Shown here piece by piece: positions 9,894-17,710 of a DNA stretch of 64,000 nt. The stretch covers positions 4,566,501 to 4,630,500 of the forward strand of contig NZ_CP023696.1 in NCBI RefSeq assembly GCF_008704425.1. The letters run 5' to 3'. Made by a program: the position numbers and the translations under genes. This DNA comes from Streptomyces fradiae ATCC 10745 = DSM 40063. GTDB lineage: Bacteria > Actinomycetota > Actinomycetes > Streptomycetales > Streptomycetaceae. Below the pieces are notes generated by a model. That model ran no database searches. It had not been told where the DNA came from and worked only from the letters and a program-made list of their open reading frames with translations. Numbering within the stretch: position 1 is the first letter of the stretch; each line of letters opens with the position of its first letter.

Positions 9894-9932
9894 AAAAATA
9901 GTTTGCGCCTGCCCCACGAAGCCCCATAGGTT
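9894..9932 (+). promoter_or_regulatory. wblC promoter with WhiB7-type AT-rich element
   Basis: An AT block (AAAAATA, 9894-9900) sits two bases before a -35-like TTGCGC (9903-9908); TAGGTT (9927-9932) is the -10 after an 18-bp spacer. In mycobacteria WhiB7 with SigA activates promoters carrying an AT-rich element just upstream of -35, including its own. This stands out in an otherwise extremely GC-rich stretch. Transcription would start near 9939. Function inferred by analogy. Confidence 0.7.
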
Positions 9933-10048
9933 CTTAACCACGCGAACAGCGGCTTCCTTGAAGCCCTGTCGTCGTGCTGTACTTATCCGAATACCCGCGG
10001 GCCCGGTTCCGGCCGGTCCCCCCGAGACGCCGAGAGGAGGCGATTCCA

Positions 10049-10384
10049 GTGATCAGCATCAAGACCAGCTTCGTCAGCACCGCCAAAATGACCGATCGCT
10101 CGGTCGTCTCCGCCTGCGCGCTCGGCCTTTCCGGTTCGGCGTTCCTCGGCAGCGGTCTGTCCGGCTTCCGGGCCTTCCGCCTGCCGTCGTCCCCGCTGGC
10201 TCTCCCCGTCGTCGAGGGCTTCGAGGGCAATGAGCGACCGACCAAGGCACTGGAAGCAGGAGTAGCAGCGGCGCAGGCCCCGGCCTATGCCCTTGCGGCG
10301 ACCGGTGCCGAGAAGACGAAGCAGACGCAGCACCACACGATGTGGGCCTTCCGTGGGCTCGAACCCTGGAGTGATCCAGCCTGA
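10049..10384 (+). CDS. wblC leader ORF (111-codon regulatory upstream ORF)
   Basis: A GTG-initiated ORF preceded by GAGAGGAGG (10032-10040) occupies most of the wblC leader. It encodes 111 residues beginning VISIKTSFVSTAKMTDRS and ending in PWSDPA, with no recognisable domain. Its TGA (10382-10384) lies inside a hairpin and about 25 nt upstream of an intrinsic terminator. whiB7 leaders in mycobacteria contain translated short ORFs coupled to premature termination; ribosome stalling by antibiotics lets transcription continue. I infer the same role here. The peptide itself may have no function. Confidence 0.65.
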   Translation: MISIKTSFVSTAKMTDRSVVSACALGLSGSAFLGSGLSGFRAFRLPSSPLALPVVEGFEGNERPTKALEAGVAAAQAPAYALAATGAEKTKQTQHHTMWAFRGLEPWSDPA

Positions 10385-10397
10385 TCCAGGATCAGGC
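10379..10397 (+). promoter_or_regulatory. Hairpin spanning the leader ORF stop codon
   Basis: GCCTGATCC, one base, then GGATCAGGC form a perfect 9-bp inverted repeat that includes the TGA of the leader ORF. A terminating ribosome would melt it. It lies directly before the terminator stem, so it could influence folding between terminator and alternative structures. Role inferred. Confidence 0.5.
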
Positions 10398-10408
10398 CGG
10401 CGCCTTCA

Positions 10409-10450
10409 GGGCCGCGGAACCCCATCAGGGATCCGCGGCCCTTCTGTTTT
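10409..10450 (+). terminator. Intrinsic terminator in wblC leader (attenuator)
   Basis: A 10-bp GC-rich stem (10409-10418 with 10432-10441), a 13-nt loop and the tail TTCTGTTTT form one of the few textbook terminators with a T tract in this window. It lies about 100 nt upstream of the wblC start and downstream of the leader ORF, so it must be read through for wblC expression. Confidence 0.8.
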
Positions 10451-10553
10451 GCCCGAACGGGTGAAGCGGCCGAAGGCGCCTCGGGACCAGCAGAACCCGG
10501 TACCAGCCCACCGGCCGACCAGCCGGACCGACCAGACGAGGAAAACCACCACC

Positions 10554-10922
10554 GTGCAACTCGAAGCGCACGCCCCGTCCGTACCGCCTTCCCAGACGCT
10601 CCCCCCGCCCGGCCTCACGGAGGACCACGACGTGACCGCCCTCACCGCGCTCACCGCACTCGACGACGCCATCGAGAACCTCGGCGTGCCCGTCCCGTGC
10701 CGCACCTACGACCCGGAGGTCTTCTTCGCGGAGTCCCCGGCGGACGTGGAGTACGCCAAGTCCCTCTGCCGCACCTGCCCGCTGATGGCCGCCTGCCTCG
10801 CCGGGGCCAAGGAGCGGCGTGAGCCGTGGGGTGTCTGGGGCGGTGAGCTGTTCGTCCAGGGCGTGGTCGTCGCCCGGAAGCGGCCGCGTGGCCGCCCGCG
10901 CAAGAACCCGGTCACGGCATGA
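10554..10922 (+). CDS. wblC: WhiB-family Fe-S transcription factor WblC (WhiB7 orthologue)
   Basis: A 122-residue WhiB-like protein. Four [4Fe-4S] ligands are Cys49, Cys72, Cys75 and Cys81; the G(V/I)WGG turn is at residues 93-97; and a C-terminal AT-hook KRPRGRPRK is at 109-117. The AT-hook is the mark of the WhiB7/WblC subgroup, which binds the vegetative sigma factor and AT-rich promoter elements to induce intrinsic resistance to ribosome-targeting antibiotics. The GTG start gives the family's usual length. Location after uvrD2 matches mycobacterial whiB7. Regulation appears twofold: autoactivation at the AT-rich promoter and leader attenuation. Confidence 0.95.
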   Translation: MQLEAHAPSVPPSQTLPPPGLTEDHDVTALTALTALDDAIENLGVPVPCRTYDPEVFFAESPADVEYAKSLCRTCPLMAACLAGAKERREPWGVWGGELFVQGVVVARKRPRGRPRKNPVTA

Positions 10923-11245
10923 ACACCGTCGCCGGAACCATCGACCGCCCCCTCACGCACGACCCCCAGAAGCAGGCCCCGATGACCTCTTCCGCGAGCG
11001 AGCCCATGGGCTCCGCCACCCCAGACGTCACCACCCTCGGCGCGCACGCCGCGCGCCAGAACAGGAACCGAGAGATGCAACTCATCCCAGAAGCCCTGGC
11101 CCGCGCACATATGCGCGAGCGCCTGAGGCAAGCCGACGAGCAACGCCAGGGCACGCGCCTGATCGCCGCCCGCCGGATGCAGCGCCGCGCGGAGCGCGCG
11201 TCACTGCGCGCCCGCCGTGCGCTGGCCATGGCGGTCATGCAGTAG
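10919..11245 (+). CDS. Small basic hypothetical protein translationally coupled to wblC
   Basis: A 108-residue protein whose ATG overlaps the wblC stop (ATGA), so it is likely co-transcribed and translationally coupled. The N-terminal half is polar and low in structure signals; the C-terminal half (about 48-108) is a highly charged, Arg-rich predicted helix (RERLRQADEQRQ ... RRMQRRAERASLRARRALA). I do not recognise a family. Tight coupling hints at a role in the WblC response, perhaps nucleic-acid or ribosome binding given its charge, but that is speculation. Confidence 0.7.
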   Translation: MNTVAGTIDRPLTHDPQKQAPMTSSASEPMGSATPDVTTLGAHAARQNRNREMQLIPEALARAHMRERLRQADEQRQGTRLIAARRMQRRAERASLRARRALAMAVMQ

Positions 11246-11278
11246 CCGGCCACGGCGCCCACACGCACCTGTCGTCCC

Positions 11279-11311
11279 CGCGGGGGCCGGTCCACCGGAC
11301 CGGCCCCCGCG
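11279..11311. terminator. Terminator after the wblC operon
   Basis: A 15-bp perfect inverted repeat (CGCGGGGGCCGGTCC and its complement) with a 3-nt loop, 34 bp after the stop codon. It lies between convergent genes. Confidence 0.7.
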
Positions 11312-11611
11312 CCGCGTGCGGGAACCGGTCCCCCGGCGGGGCACCCCCGCCGACCGGGCGCCACGGATACGGACCGGGTGCCCCGGGCCGCCGCCCCGTC
11401 CCGCCCGTCCGGCTTACCCACCCGGCTCGGGCCGTTGCGGGCGGTCGCCCCGAGGCCCGGCCACCAGGCCGGTCCTCGGATCCGGCCACCAGGCCGGGTC
11501 GGGAACGAACCGGCGGGACGGTCAAGAACGGGCGGGTGGCCGTGAGCGGGCGCGGCCGGAACGGTCGTCCGAACGGGCGCGCGGAACGGGCCGGCCGAGC
11601 GGGCCGGTGGG
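11312..11611. other. Intergenic region with a short direct repeat
   Basis: No supported gene. It contains CCGGCCACCAGGCCGG twice (11457-11472 and 11482-11497, period 25 bp), each copy itself partly palindromic. Open frames crossing it are Arg/Pro/Gly-rich artefacts of base composition. Confidence 0.55.
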
Positions 11612-12961
11612 TCAGGCGGGCTGCTTCGACTGGTCCTCCGGGAGGAAGCCCGGCAGCCACTCCTCCAGCTCGTCGCGGAGCCGGACCGTCGCGTTCAGCT
11701 GGCACAGGACGCCGATCGTGCTCAACGTCACCCGGTGGATCAGCAGATACGCGGGCGGCAGGTTCATCTGCTTGCCCAACTGGTGCGCGGGGGAGCGGGG
11801 GTCCGCGATCCGCGCGGCCTGCGCGCGGATCCACTCGCGGCCGAACGGGAACGCGTCCACCCCGGCCGGCTCGATGATCGGCAGCAGGTAGTCCAGCACC
11901 GCGTCGGGGTCGAGGTCGATCGACTCCTTCACGAACCCCTCGTCGCACAGCAGCTCGTAGACCGTCTCCGCCTCTCCCTCCAGAGCCATCCGCAGGCAGA
12001 CGCCGATCGTCTCCGGCAGCCCGCCCGGCAGCCGGTCCACCGTGCCGAAGTCCAGCACGCCCAGCCTGGGCCGGCCGCCGTCCTCACCCGGCAGCAGGCG
12101 GAAGTTCCCCGGATGCGGGTCGGCGTGCAGCAGCCCCGTGCGCGCCGGTCCCGAGAACAGGAACCGCGCCAGCAACTGCCCCGCCCGGTCCCGCTCCTCC
12201 GGCGTCCCGCCGGCTATCACCTCCGACAGGGGCACCCCGTCGATCCATTCCGTCACCAGCACCTGGTCCGACTGGAACACCACACCGGGGACCACCACGT
12301 CCGGGTCGTCGGCGAACTCGGCCGCGTGCGCCCGCTGCGCGCGCGCCTCCAGCTCGTAGTCCAGCTCCTCCGAGACCCGGTCGCGCATCTCGGCGATCAG
12401 CGGCTTGATGTCCATGCCCGGCACCAGCGGACCCAGCAGCCGGGCGAAGCGGCTGAGCTGCGTGAGATCCGACAGCAGGGCCTCGCCCGCCCCGGGGTAC
12501 TGCACCTTCACCGCGACCCGGCGCCCGTCCTGCCACACCGCCCGGTGCACCTGGCCGATCGACGCAGCCGCCGCGGGCTTGTCGTCGAACTCCAGGAACA
12601 GGTCCCGCCACTCCTCGCCCAGGCGCTCGGCGAGCACCCCGTGGACCGTGCGCGCGGGCATCGGAGGCGCCGCCTCCTGGAGCTTCGTCAGCGCCGCCCG
12701 GTAGGGCCCGGCGACCTCCTCCGGGAGCGCCGACTCGAAGACGGACAGGGCCTGCCCGAGCTTCATCGCCCCTCCCTTCAGCTCGCCCAGGACCTTGAAG
12801 AGCTGGTCCGCCGTGCGCTGCTGAAGCTCCCGCGCCACGATCTCGGCCGACTTGCCCCCGATCCGCTTGCCGAGCCCCCACGTGGCCCGGCCCGCGAACC
12901 CCAGGGGCAGCGCGGCCAACTTGGCGGTACGGGTGACCGCCTTCCGGGGAAGATCAGACAT
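11612..12961 (-). CDS. AarF/UbiB (ABC1) family atypical kinase
   Basis: A 449-residue ABC1/UbiB-family protein-kinase-like ATPase. Family motifs are present: KLGQ in GGAMKLGQALS (the KxGQ motif), the Ala-rich nucleotide loop AAAASIGQVH, the lysine in VAVKVQYPG, HADPHPGNF (catalytic loop) and LGVLDFG (metal-binding DFG). UbiB/AarF members support isoprenoid-quinone or other lipid metabolism; the actinobacterial substrate is unknown. No membrane anchor is evident at the C-terminus. A good GGAGGGG precedes the ATG. It is the counterpart of the mycobacterial gene next to whiB7. Confidence 0.92.
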   Translation of the reverse strand: MSDLPRKAVTRTAKLAALPLGFAGRATWGLGKRIGGKSAEIVARELQQRTADQLFKVLGELKGGAMKLGQALSVFESALPEEVAGPYRAALTKLQEAAPPMPARTVHGVLAERLGEEWRDLFLEFDDKPAAAASIGQVHRAVWQDGRRVAVKVQYPGAGEALLSDLTQLSRFARLLGPLVPGMDIKPLIAEMRDRVSEELDYELEARAQRAHAAEFADDPDVVVPGVVFQSDQVLVTEWIDGVPLSEVIAGGTPEERDRAGQLLARFLFSGPARTGLLHADPHPGNFRLLPGEDGGRPRLGVLDFGTVDRLPGGLPETIGVCLRMALEGEAETVYELLCDEGFVKESIDLDPDAVLDYLLPIIEPAGVDAFPFGREWIRAQAARIADPRSPAHQLGKQMNLPPAYLLIHRVTLSTIGVLCQLNATVRLRDELEEWLPGFLPEDQSKQPA

Positions 12962-13023
12962 ACGCCCCTCCAAAACCCAGACTGCCGTGCCGCGTTGCCT
13001 GACACGCGCCCCGCTGACGGCGG

Positions 13024-14409
13024 TTACCCCGCCATTGTGTCCTGCCGGTCGCCGGCGTCCGAGGCCCGCTCCCGTTCCCACCACTCCGGCTCCCCGGACC
13101 CCCTCTCCCGCCTGCGTCCCGCCGCCCCGCACGGGCACGCGCCGTGCGGGCGCAGCCGCCACGAACGCCACTCCAGCAGCGGCGACGACACCTCCCAGCG
13201 GGCGCCCGCACTCGCCGGGGCGCCCCCGTCGAGGAACGCCAGCGCGTGCGCCGCGGTCAGACCCGCCACCACCGCCGCCAGCCCCACGTCGCCCGCCGGC
13301 ACCCGGCCGCTCCGGCCGCCCGAACGCCACTGGGCCAGCAGCCGCGGCCACGCCGGGTCGGCGTCCACCCGCTCCAGTTCCGCGCACCGCGCACACGCGG
13401 TCTCGCCGGGCACCACCAGCGGTCCCACCACGCCCGTGGCCTCCAGGACACCCGCGAACAGATGCGGTGTGCCCGTCTCCACCCAGGTCCCGGCCGTCAC
13501 CGGATCCGGTGCGTACGCCGCGAGACCGTCCCGCGGAGCGACGACGACCAGTGACAGCCCCGGCTCCGGCCCGCCGACCGGACCGGCCGCCCAGGCCCCC
13601 CGCCCGGCGCGCGTCCAGGCCCTGCCCGGCGACGCCCTCGCCACCAGCCGCCCGGCCGCCGCGTCCCGCCGCTCGCCGACCGACTCGGGCGGCAGCCCGC
13701 CCGGCGCCGCGTCCCACGGCTCGACCCGGCCCCCGTCCAGGACGTCCACCCGGCCCACGCCCGCCGCGGACAGCAGCGCCGCCACGGTCGCACCCACCCG
13801 GCCCGCGCCCCGCACCTGCACCCGCATGGCGCTCCGCGCGGCCAGCCGCCGCAGGGGCTCGCCCGGCCCGCGGTGCACCACCGACAGCGACCCCAGATCG
13901 GGCCGCAGCCGGTCCGGCACCCCCGCCCCCGGACCGGACACACCCGTCGCGGAGCCCGCGCGGGCCGAACGGGAGCCGCGCTCGTCCCCGTCACCCCCAT
14001 CCGAGTGGGCCGGTGCCCGCCCCCCTCGGGTGCGCCACCCGCTCCCGCCAGGCCCGCCCGCATCCGGTCCGCCCGTCCCCGCCCCACCCGCTCCGGTCGC
14101 CCCGGCTCTCCCGTCGGTGCCCCCGCCACCCCCGGTCTCCTCCAGCAGGCCGGCCCGCGCCAGCCGTCCCAGCAGTCCCTCCAGCCAGTCGTCCGGCAGG
14201 CCCAGTCCACGGGCCTCCTCCCGTAGTCGCGGCAGGTCGCGCGTCCCGTCGAGCAGCGCCAGCAGACTCCCCGTCGCCATGTCCAGCGGCCCCACCACCA
14301 CCGCGTGCGCGGGCGCGACCCCGAACTGCACATGGTGGAGGTCCCGCCAGGCACGCCGCAGCGCCGGCCTCACCATCGGACGCACGCCCGTCCCCCCGTC
14401 GAACCCCAT
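13024..14409 (-). CDS. ThiF/E1-like adenylyltransferase-fold protein with RRE-like N-terminus
   Basis: A 461-residue protein. Residues about 25-95 look like a compact winged-helix domain (VGPLDMATGSLLALLDG ... LGRLARAGLLEE) resembling leader-peptide-recognition domains of TOMM cyclodehydratase partners. An Ala/Gly-rich linker follows. A Rossmann segment (VRGAGRVGATVAALLSAAG then VDVLDGG) marks a ThiF/E1-like fold, and CARC with CPCG near the C-terminus could bind zinc. No YcaO partner or precursor peptide is visible nearby. It may activate a C-terminal carboxylate or act only as a binding scaffold. GGAGGTGGG precedes the ATG. Probably transcribed with the AarF-like gene. Confidence 0.75.
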   Translation of the reverse strand: MGFDGGTGVRPMVRPALRRAWRDLHHVQFGVAPAHAVVVGPLDMATGSLLALLDGTRDLPRLREEARGLGLPDDWLEGLLGRLARAGLLEETGGGGGTDGRAGATGAGGAGTGGPDAGGPGGSGWRTRGGRAPAHSDGGDGDERGSRSARAGSATGVSGPGAGVPDRLRPDLGSLSVVHRGPGEPLRRLAARSAMRVQVRGAGRVGATVAALLSAAGVGRVDVLDGGRVEPWDAAPGGLPPESVGERRDAAAGRLVARASPGRAWTRAGRGAWAAGPVGGPEPGLSLVVVAPRDGLAAYAPDPVTAGTWVETGTPHLFAGVLEATGVVGPLVVPGETACARCAELERVDADPAWPRLLAQWRSGGRSGRVPAGDVGLAAVVAGLTAAHALAFLDGGAPASAGARWEVSSPLLEWRSWRLRPHGACPCGAAGRRRERGSGEPEWWERERASDAGDRQDTMAG

Positions 14410-14599
14410 CCCGGCCCACCTCCATGCCCCTCGCCGTCATCCGTCACGAGTCAGCATGCGAGCCGACGCCCCACCCGTGCCGCGCCCCGTCCACACCCCC
14501 GGTCGTCTCGTCGTACGAATGGTTCGGCCTGTGGACGGGCGGTGCGCGGCGGGCTGCGGCAAGGGGACGCTGTACGGGTCGCGCGGGTACGGTCGACGC

Positions 14600-15217
14600 G
14601 TGCCCGCCGAACCGCAGAGCAGCCCGACCACCGAGACCGGCCCGACCACCGAACACAGCCCGACCACCGCCCCCTCCGGCGCCCGGCGCACCCCGGCCGT
14701 CGAAGTGCGCCGCAGCTCCAGGCGCCGACGGACCGTCTCGGCGTACCGGGAGGGCGACCGCACCATCGTCATGATCCCCGCCCGGATGTCGGAGGCGGAG
14801 GAACGGCGCTGGATCCGGGTCATGCTCGACAAGCTCGCCGCGCAGGAGCGGCGGCGCAGGCCGGGCGACGCCGAGCTGGTGGAGCGGGCCGAGCGGCTCT
14901 CCGGCCAGTACATGGGCGGCCGGGCACGCCCCGCCTCTGTGCGCTGGGTCACCAACCAGAACACGCGCTGGGGTTCCTGCACCCCCGCCGAGGGGAGCAT
15001 CCGCCTGTCGCACCGGCTGCAGGGGATGCCCGAGTACGTCGTCGACTACGTGCTGCTGCACGAGCTCGCGCATCTGCTGGTGCCCGGTCACGGGCCGGAC
15101 TTCTGGCGGCTGTTGGATGCCTACCCCCGCACGGAGCGGGCGCGGGGCTACCTGGAGGGCGTGGCCGCCGCCGCCCGCCTGCCGCACCCGCCGGCCGGCG
15201 CGCCGGAGCCCGGCTGA
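14600..15217 (+). CDS. YgjP/SprT-like (DUF45) zinc metallopeptidase
   Basis: A 205-residue protein of the YgjP-like metallopeptidase family (DUF45). The motif TRWGSC followed by the zinc-binding HELAHLL (HExxH) and a third His in PGHGPDFW are all present. The first 35 residues are Thr/Pro-rich and probably disordered. Family members are thought to be cytosolic zinc proteases but substrates are unknown. GTG 14600 is chosen because TACGGT (14588-14593) ends six nt before it, with no Shine-Dalgarno, suggesting a leaderless transcript. Divergent from the ThiF-like gene. Confidence 0.88.
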   Translation: MPAEPQSSPTTETGPTTEHSPTTAPSGARRTPAVEVRRSSRRRRTVSAYREGDRTIVMIPARMSEAEERRWIRVMLDKLAAQERRRRPGDAELVERAERLSGQYMGGRARPASVRWVTNQNTRWGSCTPAEGSIRLSHRLQGMPEYVVDYVLLHELAHLLVPGHGPDFWRLLDAYPRTERARGYLEGVAAAARLPHPPAGAPEPG

Positions 15218-15334
15218 CGATCACCGGGCCTGTACCGAGTCCGTACCGAGTCGGTTGCCGGCGTGTCCGGTGTCCGAGCCAGCGGTTAGCCTGGCGCGAC
15301 GCACATCAATCGGGATGGGGGACGGTCGTCACGC

Positions 15335-16993
15335 ATGTCCAGGGAATTCCAACGGGGCCACAAGGCCCGGATCAGTGACCTGACCGCCGGGACCGATCTG
15401 TACGTCGGCGTGCAGATCGGGGGCCCGGGGCTGACCTTCGACATCAGCTGCTTCGGCCTCGACGCCGACGAGCGCCTCTCCGACGACCGGTACTTCGTCT
15501 TCTTCAACCAGCCGAAGTCGCCCGAGGAGTCCATCCAGCTCCTGGGGGCGCAGGCCGGCGACACCGAGTCGTTCCGCGTCACGCTCGACCGCGTCCCCGA
15601 CTCGATCCACAAGCTGTCCTTCACGGCGACGATCGACGGTGCCGGGCAGATGTCCCAGGTCGGTCCGGGATACATCCGGATCGTCGCGGGCGGTGAGGAG
15701 GTCGCGCGCTACGCGTTCGGCGGCGCCGAGTTCAGCACCGAGCGCGCGGTCATGCTCGGCGACTTCTACCGCAAGGACGGCTGGCGCTTCGCCGCCGTCG
15801 GGCAGGGCTTCGACGGCGGGCTGGAGGCGCTGCTGAAGAACTTCGGCGGTGAGGTCCTGGAGGAGGAGCCCCCGGCTCCGCCGCAGGCCCCGCAGCCGGC
15901 GCCCGGTTTCGCCGCGCCGGGTTTCGCGCCCCCGCCCGGCGGCCCCGCCCCGGCGCAGCCGCACCCGGCGCCGGGCTTCGCTGCCCCCGCTCCGGCCCCG
16001 GCGGCGGCTCCCGCCCCCGCGCCGGCCCAGCCGCAGCACCCGCTGCACGCCCAGCCCACCATGGTGGGCCCCCTGCCCACCCCGCCCCCGGCCCCGCAGG
16101 CGCCCACCCCGCCCCCGGCCCCGTACGGCGTCCCGCCGCAGCACCAGCCGGGGCCCCACGGGCACGCGCCCGGCCAGACGCCCCCGCACGGAGCCCCCGC
16201 CCCGCACGGAGCCCCCGCCCCGTACGGGCAGAGCGCCCCGTACGGCCAGCCGCCCATGGGCATGCCGCCCGGCGCCCACCAGGCCCCGCCGCCCGGCGCC
16301 CACCCGGGCATGCCGCAGGGCGCCCCGCAGGCGCCCGGCCTCGCCGCCGCGCTCCAGAAGTACCGCGAGACGCCCACCGGCCAGCGCTGGACCGCGCAGA
16401 ACGCGCAGCTCATACGGGTCGACCTGGCCATGGGCCAGACCCCCGTGCTCGCCCGCCAGGGCAGCATGGTCATGTACCAGGGCAAGGTCGACTTCGGCTA
16501 CAAGGGCGCCGGGTTCGCCGGCCGCGTCGTCGGCAACGCCACCGGCCAGGAGATGCAGCTCATGCGCTGCACGGGCCGGGGACAGGTGTTCCTCGCCGAG
16601 AGCAACGCCCATCTGCACCCGATCGAGCTCCAGGGCGACGCCATCTGCGTCTCCGCCGAGAACGTCCTCGCGTTCGACGAGTCGCTGCACCACGAGGTCC
16701 GCCGCATCGAGGGCCACGGCATCCCGGGCGGCGCCCTGTTCACGATGGTGTTCCAGGGCACCGGCACCGTCGTGGTGAAGACCCAGGGCGTCCCGGTCGT
16801 CCTGCCGGTCACCCCCACCACGTTCGCCGACTGCAACGCCGTCGTGGCGTGGTCGGCCGCCGCCCAGGTGGTCCTGTCCAGCCAGGTCCGGCTCCGCCGC
16901 AACGCCTATCCGGGCCACAGCGGCGAGACCGTGAACCTCCAGTTCCGGGGCGCCCCCGGCAACTTCATCGTCGTCCAGCCGTACGAGGTCTGA
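15335..16993 (+). CDS. TerD-AIM24 fusion protein
   Basis: A 552-residue fusion. Residues about 1-185 form a TerD domain (the tellurium-resistance/calcium-binding fold), recognisable from GPGLTFDISCFGLD, the FFNQPKSP segment, the phrase GDTESFRVTLDRVP and the terminal GWRFAAVGQGFDGGL. About 190-340 is a Pro/Ala/Gly/Gln-rich linker with repeated APHGAPAP/PYGQ units. About 345-552 is an AIM24 beta-helical domain (MQLMRCTGRGQVFLAE ... GNFIVVQPYEV). The TAGCCT at 15287-15292 may be its -10. It is followed by two AIM24 genes on the same strand. The function of the fusion is not known; a membrane-associated stress role is plausible from TerD biology. Confidence 0.88.
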   Translation: MSREFQRGHKARISDLTAGTDLYVGVQIGGPGLTFDISCFGLDADERLSDDRYFVFFNQPKSPEESIQLLGAQAGDTESFRVTLDRVPDSIHKLSFTATIDGAGQMSQVGPGYIRIVAGGEEVARYAFGGAEFSTERAVMLGDFYRKDGWRFAAVGQGFDGGLEALLKNFGGEVLEEEPPAPPQAPQPAPGFAAPGFAPPPGGPAPAQPHPAPGFAAPAPAPAAAPAPAPAQPQHPLHAQPTMVGPLPTPPPAPQAPTPPPAPYGVPPQHQPGPHGHAPGQTPPHGAPAPHGAPAPYGQSAPYGQPPMGMPPGAHQAPPPGAHPGMPQGAPQAPGLAAALQKYRETPTGQRWTAQNAQLIRVDLAMGQTPVLARQGSMVMYQGKVDFGYKGAGFAGRVVGNATGQEMQLMRCTGRGQVFLAESNAHLHPIELQGDAICVSAENVLAFDESLHHEVRRIEGHGIPGGALFTMVFQGTGTVVVKTQGVPVVLPVTPTTFADCNAVVAWSAAAQVVLSSQVRLRRNAYPGHSGETVNLQFRGAPGNFIVVQPYEV

Positions 16994-17007
16994 GGGAGCC
17001 CGACACC

Positions 17008-17688
17008 ATGAACCAGCAGCTCGCGGGCTATGCCCCGACCCCGGCCGCCGCGCGCATGGAGAACCACGGCAGCGCCATGCTGAAGGTCGCCATGGCCACC
17101 GGCCAGGACCTCTTCGCCCGCTCCGGCTCCGTCGTCGCCTACGAGGGCTTCATCCAGTACGAGCCCAACCCGCCCGCGGTGCGGCAGATCGCCTCCTCGT
17201 GGGTCACCGGCGAGGGCGCGCCGCTGATGAAGTGCTCCGGCGACGGCCTGCTCTACCTGGCGGACTACGGCGCCGACGTGGTCGTCGTCCACCTCGACAA
17301 CGACGCCCTCTCCGTCAACGGCACCAACGTCCTCGCCTTCGACGCGCACCTCCAGTGGGGCGTCGAGCGGGTCAAGGGCATGGCGAAGTTCGCCGGCCAG
17401 GGCCTGTGGAACGTGCAGATCAGCGGCACCGGATGGGTCGCGCTCACCTCGCGCGGCACGCCGGTCGTCGTCGACTGCGGCCGGGGCGACGACGAGACGT
17501 ACGTCGACCCCGACGCGCTCGTGGCCTGGTCGCCCGGCCTGAAGGTGAAGGGCAAGCGCAGCTTCAAGGCGTCCTCCCTGATCGGGCGGGGCAGCGGCGA
17601 GGCGTACCAGATGGCCTTCTCGGGCCAGGGCATCGTCGTCGTGCAGCCGAGCGAGGACAGCACGGACCGCCTGCGGATCCGGCACTGA
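17008..17688 (+). CDS. AIM24 family protein (first)
   Basis: A 226-residue stand-alone AIM24 domain (VAMATGQDLFARSGSVVAYEG near the start, GEGAPLMKCSGDGLLYLAD in the middle, FSGQGIVVVQPSE at the end). The family is named after a yeast mitochondrial inner-membrane protein; bacterial members are predicted double-stranded beta-helix proteins without assigned activity. No signal peptide or transmembrane segment. It starts 14 bp after the fusion gene, so it belongs to the same operon. Confidence 0.88.
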   Translation: MNQQLAGYAPTPAAARMENHGSAMLKVAMATGQDLFARSGSVVAYEGFIQYEPNPPAVRQIASSWVTGEGAPLMKCSGDGLLYLADYGADVVVVHLDNDALSVNGTNVLAFDAHLQWGVERVKGMAKFAGQGLWNVQISGTGWVALTSRGTPVVVDCGRGDDETYVDPDALVAWSPGLKVKGKRSFKASSLIGRGSGEAYQMAFSGQGIVVVQPSEDSTDRLRIRH

Positions 17689-17710
17689 GCCGGGGGGAGC
17701 GAAACAGATC

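Noticed and set aside
9933..10048. Short ORF on the minus strand in the wblC leader (9983-10336)
   Set aside because: Opposite to a leader with a strong plus-strand promoter, ribosome binding site and terminator; no supporting signals of its own.
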